Shown: one piece after another, positions 33,057-36,779 of the stretch
Layout of the letters: each line of letters begins with the position of its first letter
Position numbering within the stretch: position 1 is the stretch's first letter
From: an uncultured bacterium
GTDB lineage: Bacteria > Verrucomicrobiota > Lentisphaeria > Victivallales > UBA1829
NCBI GenBank assembly: GCA_902762495.1
Contig: CACWOL010000021.1
Location: 1 to 36,779 of the forward strand
Length of the DNA: 36,779 bases
Direction: 5' to 3'
Program-made: the position numbers and the translations under genes
Notes under the pieces: model-generated
What the model saw: the letters and a program-made list of their open reading frames with translations, nothing else
Told to the model about the DNA's origin: nothing
Databases searched by the model: none

Positions 33057-33096
33057 GGAAAAGAAGAACCCCCCGCACCGTTTCCGGTACGAGGAG
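33057..33096 (-). terminator. Terminator of the double solute-binding lipoprotein gene
   Basis: Minus strand: a 12-bp stem (33096-33085 with 33080-33069, several G-T pairs) closes a GAAA tetraloop, followed by TTCTTCTTTT. It lies about 30 bases past the stop codon. Confidence 0.82.
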
Positions 33097-33127
33097 CGCT
33101 TTTTGAAACCGAACAATGCTGTCCGGA

Positions 33128-34621
33128 TCAGATGCCGTCCAGACCGATCGTCTTGTAGATGGAGGTGTATTTGCGGAAGAGCGCCTGAAGATCGCCGTTC
33201 CGGCGTTTCGCCTCGATGACCCGGTCCGCGGCGGCTTTCGCCTCGGTATTGCCCAGGCGGAACGCGAATCCGTATTCCTCCGCGCGAATGGCGATCTGCA
33301 TCATCTTGATCTTGCCTTTATGTTTTTCCATGGCAAATTCGGCTTCGCTCTCGTCGTCGACATAGGCGTCGATCTCATTGTTGAGCAGCCCCAGGATGCC
33401 TTCCGCGGCATTGTCGTAGTGGATCGTCTTTTTTGCGCGGAGCTTGTTGACGGCATATTCCTCGTTCGTTGTGCCTTTTTCGGCTCCGACGACCTTGCCG
33501 TCCAGCTCGGAGACTCTGCTGAGATTGGAGCCTTCTCTGACAAGGATTCTCCGGGTGCTGTTCTCGTAGGCGTTTGAGAAAAGAATCATCGAGGAGCGTT
33601 CCGGCGTGATGGAGATGCCGGATGTCCCCATGTCGGCGGCGCCGTTGATGACGAGGGGCAGGATTTCGGAGAACGGCACGATCCGGAACTGGACCGGGCG
33701 TTTGAGCTCCTCGGCGATCGCTTCCGCCATTTCGATATCCACGCCGGCCAGACGGTTGCGGTTCATAAACGCAAACGGCGCGAACGAGGGATCGAGGCAG
33801 ACGACAAACGGTTTGACGTCTCCAAAATCATCGCGCATAGCGCCGTAGCCGGGATGCGTCCAGAGCTCTTCCATGTGCTTTTCACGGCTCTTGAGGAGTT
33901 GGCCGGAAGATTTGTACTTGTCGATCACGATATTGGCGGCGTCCGCGAGCTGGACATTCTCCTTGTTGAAGATGAGACCGTACTGCACTCGGCACAGAGG
34001 TTTCGAGTTGACCCTGAAATCGTCTCCGGTCCTGCGGACCAGGATCTCGGCCTCCAGCTGATCCATGACGGCGGCGTCGGCCCTGCTGTCGGAGAGCGCG
34101 GCATTGACGTCCTCCTGCGTCAGGTAAGGCAGGACGACTTCCGGCTTGATGACCTCACGCAGATACTCCAGGTCGGTGGTTCCTTCCTGTGCGGCGACCC
34201 GGACCTCCTTCAACGCGGCTTCGTCATTGATGTCGGAGTCCTTCGGCACGACGGCGACTTGCGTGGAGGTGTCGTAGACGGTCGAAAAGAGAACACGCTC
34301 GGCGCGTTCCGGTGTGATCGTGATCGCGGCGGCGCCGATGTCGGCCTCGCCCGAAGCAACGAGCGTGAAAACGTTCTGGAACGGAACGACCTTGAACTGG
34401 ACCGGACGCCCGAGGGCTTTCCCGATCTCCTCCACCAGATCCACGTCGATGCCGGCGACCGTGGGATCCATATGCGAGTTGAGGTAGTAGCAGTACGGCG
34501 ACGAGGATGCTTCGCAGGCGACGATCAGGGGTTTGTCCTTGTCGCTTTTTGCGCAGGACGACATGAGGGTGGAAGTGATGCCGATGAACAGAACAGCAAG
34601 AAGATAGAAGATTTTTTTCAT
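33128..34621 (-). CDS. Lipoprotein with two fused amino-acid-type solute-binding domains
   Basis: 497 residues from the ATG at 34621 (AGGT-type SD; the in-frame start at 34645 is rejected). A lipoprotein signal ends at LMSSC with C23. Two SBP_bac_3 domains follow, about 31-250 and 270-495. Each repeats the same pattern: a first strand (PLIVACEASSSPYCYY; PFVVCLDPSFAPFAF), AGIDVDLVEEIGKAL / AGVDIEMAEAIAEEL, RPVQFKVVPF / RPVQFRIVPF, GEADIGAAAITITPER / GAADMGTSGISITPER and a hinge EGTTD / KGTTN. Such domains usually deliver polar amino acids to an ABC importer, or act as sensor inputs. No permease or ATPase gene is in the window, so the partner is elsewhere. Own promoter and terminator. Confidence 0.9.
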   Translation of the reverse strand: MKKIFYLLAVLFIGITSTLMSSCAKSDKDKPLIVACEASSSPYCYYLNSHMDPTVAGIDVDLVEEIGKALGRPVQFKVVPFQNVFTLVASGEADIGAAAITITPERAERVLFSTVYDTSTQVAVVPKDSDINDEAALKEVRVAAQEGTTDLEYLREVIKPEVVLPYLTQEDVNAALSDSRADAAVMDQLEAEILVRRTGDDFRVNSKPLCRVQYGLIFNKENVQLADAANIVIDKYKSSGQLLKSREKHMEELWTHPGYGAMRDDFGDVKPFVVCLDPSFAPFAFMNRNRLAGVDIEMAEAIAEELKRPVQFRIVPFSEILPLVINGAADMGTSGISITPERSSMILFSNAYENSTRRILVREGSNLSRVSELDGKVVGAEKGTTNEEYAVNKLRAKKTIHYDNAAEGILGLLNNEIDAYVDDESEAEFAMEKHKGKIKMMQIAIRAEEYGFAFRLGNTEAKAAADRVIEAKRRNGDLQALFRKYTSIYKTIGLDGI

Positions 34622-34662
34622 GGTGACCTCGTATTGACAGGACACAAAAAATTAATCCATAT

Positions 34663-34690
34663 AAAATACATGTTTTTGTCGGAAATTCAA
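34663..34690 (-). promoter_or_regulatory. Promoter of the double solute-binding lipoprotein gene
   Basis: Minus strand: TTGAAT (34690-34685), 16-nt spacer, TATTTT (34668-34663); leader of about 35 nt to the ATG at 34621. Confidence 0.65.
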
Positions 34691-34778
34691 GTGAAAAAGC
34701 GCATAAAACCTTCTGTTTCTTTGGGAGTTAGCCGTTTTTTGACATGACAGCCGGATTCCTGTTTTTTCTGATTTCCAT

Positions 34779-34807
34779 TTGAAAAGGGCGGGGACGGAGA
34801 ATATATT
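34779..34807 (+). promoter_or_regulatory. Promoter of the right-hand Gfo/Idh gene
   Basis: TTGAAA (34779-34784), 17-nt spacer, TATATT (34802-34807); leader of about 65 nt before the ATG at 34880. Confidence 0.8.
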
Positions 34808-34879
34808 ATGGCGAATCTTCGAACAAAATCAGGCGGCATTGCGCTCGAATGAATCGAGGCGCCCCGGAAAGGTGAATTT

Positions 34880-35989
34880 ATGCAACGAGCAGGTTTGATC
34901 GGATGCGGAAACATCAGCGGCGCGTATCTGCGCAACAAGGATGTGTTCCGGCATCTTCGCGTCGTGAAGTGTGCGAGCAGGCGGGACGAATCGGCGCGCG
35001 CCGCGGCGGAACAATTCGGTCTTCAGGCTGTCTCCGTCGATGAGCTCCTCCGCGATCCCGAAATCGACATCATCCTCAACCTGACCACGCCGGACGCCCA
35101 CGCGGAGATCAATCTGCGTGCACTTGAGGCGGGGAAACACGTCTACACTGAAAAACCGTTTGCGATTACCCGCGAGGACGGCCGGAAGGTTCTGCGTCTG
35201 GCCTCGGAAAAAGGCCTGCGCGTGGGCTGCGCCCCTGACACGTTCCTCGGCGGCGGACACCAGACCTGCAGCAAGCTCATCGACGGCGGCATCGTCGGGC
35301 GGATCACGGGCGGCTGCGTCATCATGGCCAACCGCGGACCGGAATCCTGGCACCCCAACTCAGGTTTTTACTACAGAAACGGCGGCGGCCCGCTGATGGA
35401 CATGGGACCGTATTACATCACGGCGCTGGTGAACCTGCTCGGCCCGGTGAAGCGCATCGCCGGGTTCGGCGCCCGCGCGACGGATCTGCGGCGGGGAAGC
35501 GGGAGTAACGAGGGGAAAACATACCCCGTGGAAGTCGACACCCACGTCGCCGCCCTGCTGGAATTCGTCTCCGGTCCGGTCGTCAACCTCACCATGAGCT
35601 TCGACGTGTTCCGGACGAGCCCGCAAATGGAAAACTGCATCGAGCTGTGGGGGCTCGACGGCGCGGTCCATACGCCCGACCCGAATACGTTCTCCGGCGA
35701 GGTGCGCTTCGCGAACGCCGGAACCGGGGGCGAATGGAAAACCGCCGAAAACACGTTCCTCTACAACGATAACATGCGCCTGATCGGGCTGGCGGACATG
35801 GCCGCCGGGATCGAGCTCGGGCGTCCGCACCGCTGCAGCGGCGAACTGGCGTACCATGTGACAGACGTGATGTGCTCCATCCTCGAATCCGCGGAAAAAC
35901 GGCAGTACGTTATCCTCGAAAGCACGTGCGCTCGTCCGGCGGCGCTCCGCGATGGACTCCGCGGCCTGCCCGACCGTGGCGATCTGTGA
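34880..35989 (+). CDS. Gfo/Idh/MocA family oxidoreductase (3' end probably chimeric)
   Basis: NAD(P)-dependent sugar or cyclitol oxidoreductase. [15 protein letters not shown] (3-17) is the dinucleotide loop, EKPF (91-94) holds the catalytic lysine, and [13 protein letters not shown] (168-180) is the substrate-side motif with the usual Asp and downstream Tyr. AAAGGTG lies six bases before the ATG. Family proteins commonly end near RPAALP-x-GL; here that reads RPAALRDGL and then runs into guaA DNA in another frame, so the last 10-15 codons (from about 35948) are probably not native and the true stop is lost. It differs from the Gfo/Idh enzyme at 28977-29975. The substrate is unknown. Confidence 0.88.
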   Translation: MQRAGLIGCGNISGAYLRNKDVFRHLRVVKCASRRDESARAAAEQFGLQAVSVDELLRDPEIDIILNLTTPDAHAEINLRALEAGKHVYTEKPFAITREDGRKVLRLASEKGLRVGCAPDTFLGGGHQTCSKLIDGGIVGRITGGCVIMANRGPESWHPNSGFYYRNGGGPLMDMGPYYITALVNLLGPVKRIAGFGARATDLRRGSGSNEGKTYPVEVDTHVAALLEFVSGPVVNLTMSFDVFRTSPQMENCIELWGLDGAVHTPDPNTFSGEVRFANAGTGGEWKTAENTFLYNDNMRLIGLADMAAGIELGRPHRCSGELAYHVTDVMCSILESAEKRQYVILESTCARPAALRDGLRGLPDRGDL

Positions 35990-36779
35990 TGAGGAGCGCG
36001 GCTTCTACGGGGTGCAGTTCCACCCGGAGGTGAACCACACGGAGGAGGGCCGCGCCATGCTGCGAAACTTCCTCTACCGCGTCTGCGGCGCGACGGGGGA
36101 TTGGACCATGAGCGACTTCAAGACCCGGGCGATCGCCTCGATCCGGGAGAAGGTGGGCGAGGGCCGGGTGCTGCTGGCGCTCTCCGGCGGTGTGGATTCC
36201 TCCGTCGCGGCGGCGCTGCTGGCGGAGGCCGTGGGCGAGCAGCTCACCTGCGTGTTCGTCGACCACGGCCTGATGCGCAAGAACGAGGGGGATGAGGTGG
36301 AGGCCGCCTTCTCCCGCTGGCAGCTGCGCTTTCGCCGCGTGAGGGAGGAAGAGCGCTTTCTCGAGCGTCTCGCCGGTGTGACGGAGCCGGAGGAGAAGCG
36401 CAAGATCATCGGGGAGGAGTTCATCCGCGCCTTTGAGCGGGAGGCCAGGGCGATCGGTGCGGTGGATTTTCTCGCGCAGGGGACGATCTACCCGGATGTG
36501 ATCGAGTCCGGAGCCGGGAACGCCGCCGTGATCAAGAGCCATCACAACGTCGGCGGTCTGCCGGACTGCGTGGAATTCCGGGAGATCCTTGAGCCGCTGC
36601 GCCTGCTCTTCAAGGATGAAGTGCGCCAGCTGGGGCGTGAGCTCGGCCTGCCGGATACTCTGGTCATGCGCCAGCCCTTCCCGGGGCCGGGCCTCGGCAT
36701 CCGCGTGATCGGGGAGATCACCCGCGAGAAGCTGGAGATGCTGCGGGAGGCTGACGCGATCTTCCGCGAGGAGATGGCC
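35952..36779 (+). CDS. guaA: GMP synthase (guaA), 5'-truncated at a junction and 3'-cut by the window
   Basis: GuaA aminates XMP to GMP with glutamine and ATP. This open frame runs to the window end with no stop. It holds only the tail of the glutamine amidotransferase domain, with the FHPE motif (36018-36029; His and Glu of the triad). The linker GDWTM, the ATP-pyrophosphatase domain with the PP-loop SGGVDSS (36183-36203), [28 protein letters not shown] and [10 protein letters not shown] follow. The N-terminal ~170 residues, including the catalytic Cys, are missing. The first ATG is a convenience, not a true start: homology already begins at about 35946. The wording ([17 protein letters not shown]) resembles clostridial GuaA. 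Best read as foreign sequence joined to the contig. Confidence 0.9.
   Translation, partial: MDSAACPTVAICDEERGFYGVQFHPEVNHTEEGRAMLRNFLYRVCGATGDWTMSDFKTRAIASIREKVGEGRVLLALSGGVDSSVAAALLAEAVGEQLTCVFVDHGLMRKNEGDEVEAAFSRWQLRFRRVREEERFLERLAGVTEPEEKRKIIGEEFIRAFEREARAIGAVDFLAQGTIYPDVIESGAGNAAVIKSHHNVGGLPDCVEFREILEPLRLLFKDEVRQLGRELGLPDTLVMRQPFPGPGLGIRVIGEITREKLEMLREADAIFREEMA

Noticed and set aside
1-36779. tRNA, rRNA, CRISPR array, phage or integrase genes
   Set aside because: No T-loop or CCA pattern, no spaced direct repeats and no mobile-element protein were seen on reading both strands; a covariance search would be decisive.

Overview
The window reads as a chromosomal segment of a Gram-negative bacterium with a GC-rich genome. 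A PVC-superphylum member, most likely Lentisphaerota or Kiritimatiellota related, fits best, but this is inferred from gene content and not proven. Lipid A/LPS genes (an ArnT-like GT-C transferase, HldD, a Gfo/Idh enzyme) and an AsmA-like giant point to an outer membrane. Most genes are ordinary housekeeping genes, densely packed in short operons. They are separated by AT-rich gaps holding clear sigma70-type promoters (TTGAAA or similar, N16-17, TATATT or similar) and hairpin-plus-T terminators. No phage, transposase gene, CRISPR array, rRNA or tRNA was seen.

Layout. 1-209: folded non-coding DNA and the terminator of der. 210-3716 (-): a NifU/IscU-like scaffold protein, a GGGtGRT-family protein and the GTPase Der. 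3989-5809 (+): ArnT-like glycosyltransferase, divergent from the previous group. 5978-10474 (+): etfB-etfA-acyl-CoA dehydrogenase-rpoZ-purE, ending in a terminator shared with the convergent 10586-12317 (-) group: histone-like basic protein, pdxA, queD. 12745-16653 (+): 1302-residue AsmA-like protein. 16750-18333 (-): HU then hisS. 18467-20121 (-): adk-map-infA. 20287-21327 (-): membrane-anchored protein with a duplicated unknown domain. 21688-24477 (+): PTS EIIA-CBS-CBS protein and a SLC13/ArsB-type permease. 24650-26290 (+): exported protein with an acidic tract. 26369-27937 (-): three small membrane proteins, two of them diverged paralogues. 28102-32881 (-): a five-gene operon of GAF-PP2C phosphatase, lipoprotein, hldD, Gfo/Idh and ispE. 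33128-34621 (-): lipoprotein with two fused solute-binding domains. 34880-35989 (+): second Gfo/Idh oxidoreductase.

The last ~830 bases (from about 35950) carry an open, 5'-truncated guaA (GMP synthase) in another frame, joined directly to the 3' end of the Gfo/Idh gene. It looks clostridial and is most simply an assembly chimera, so the right end should not be read as neighbouring DNA.

The most interesting material is the GGGtGRT/scaffold pair, the EIIA-CBS/permease pair, the Etf set with bifurcation-type motifs, the phosphatase-to-envelope operon, the orphan double solute-binding lipoprotein, several unnamed duplicated or paralogous envelope proteins, and a uniform promoter pattern seen at more than ten sites.
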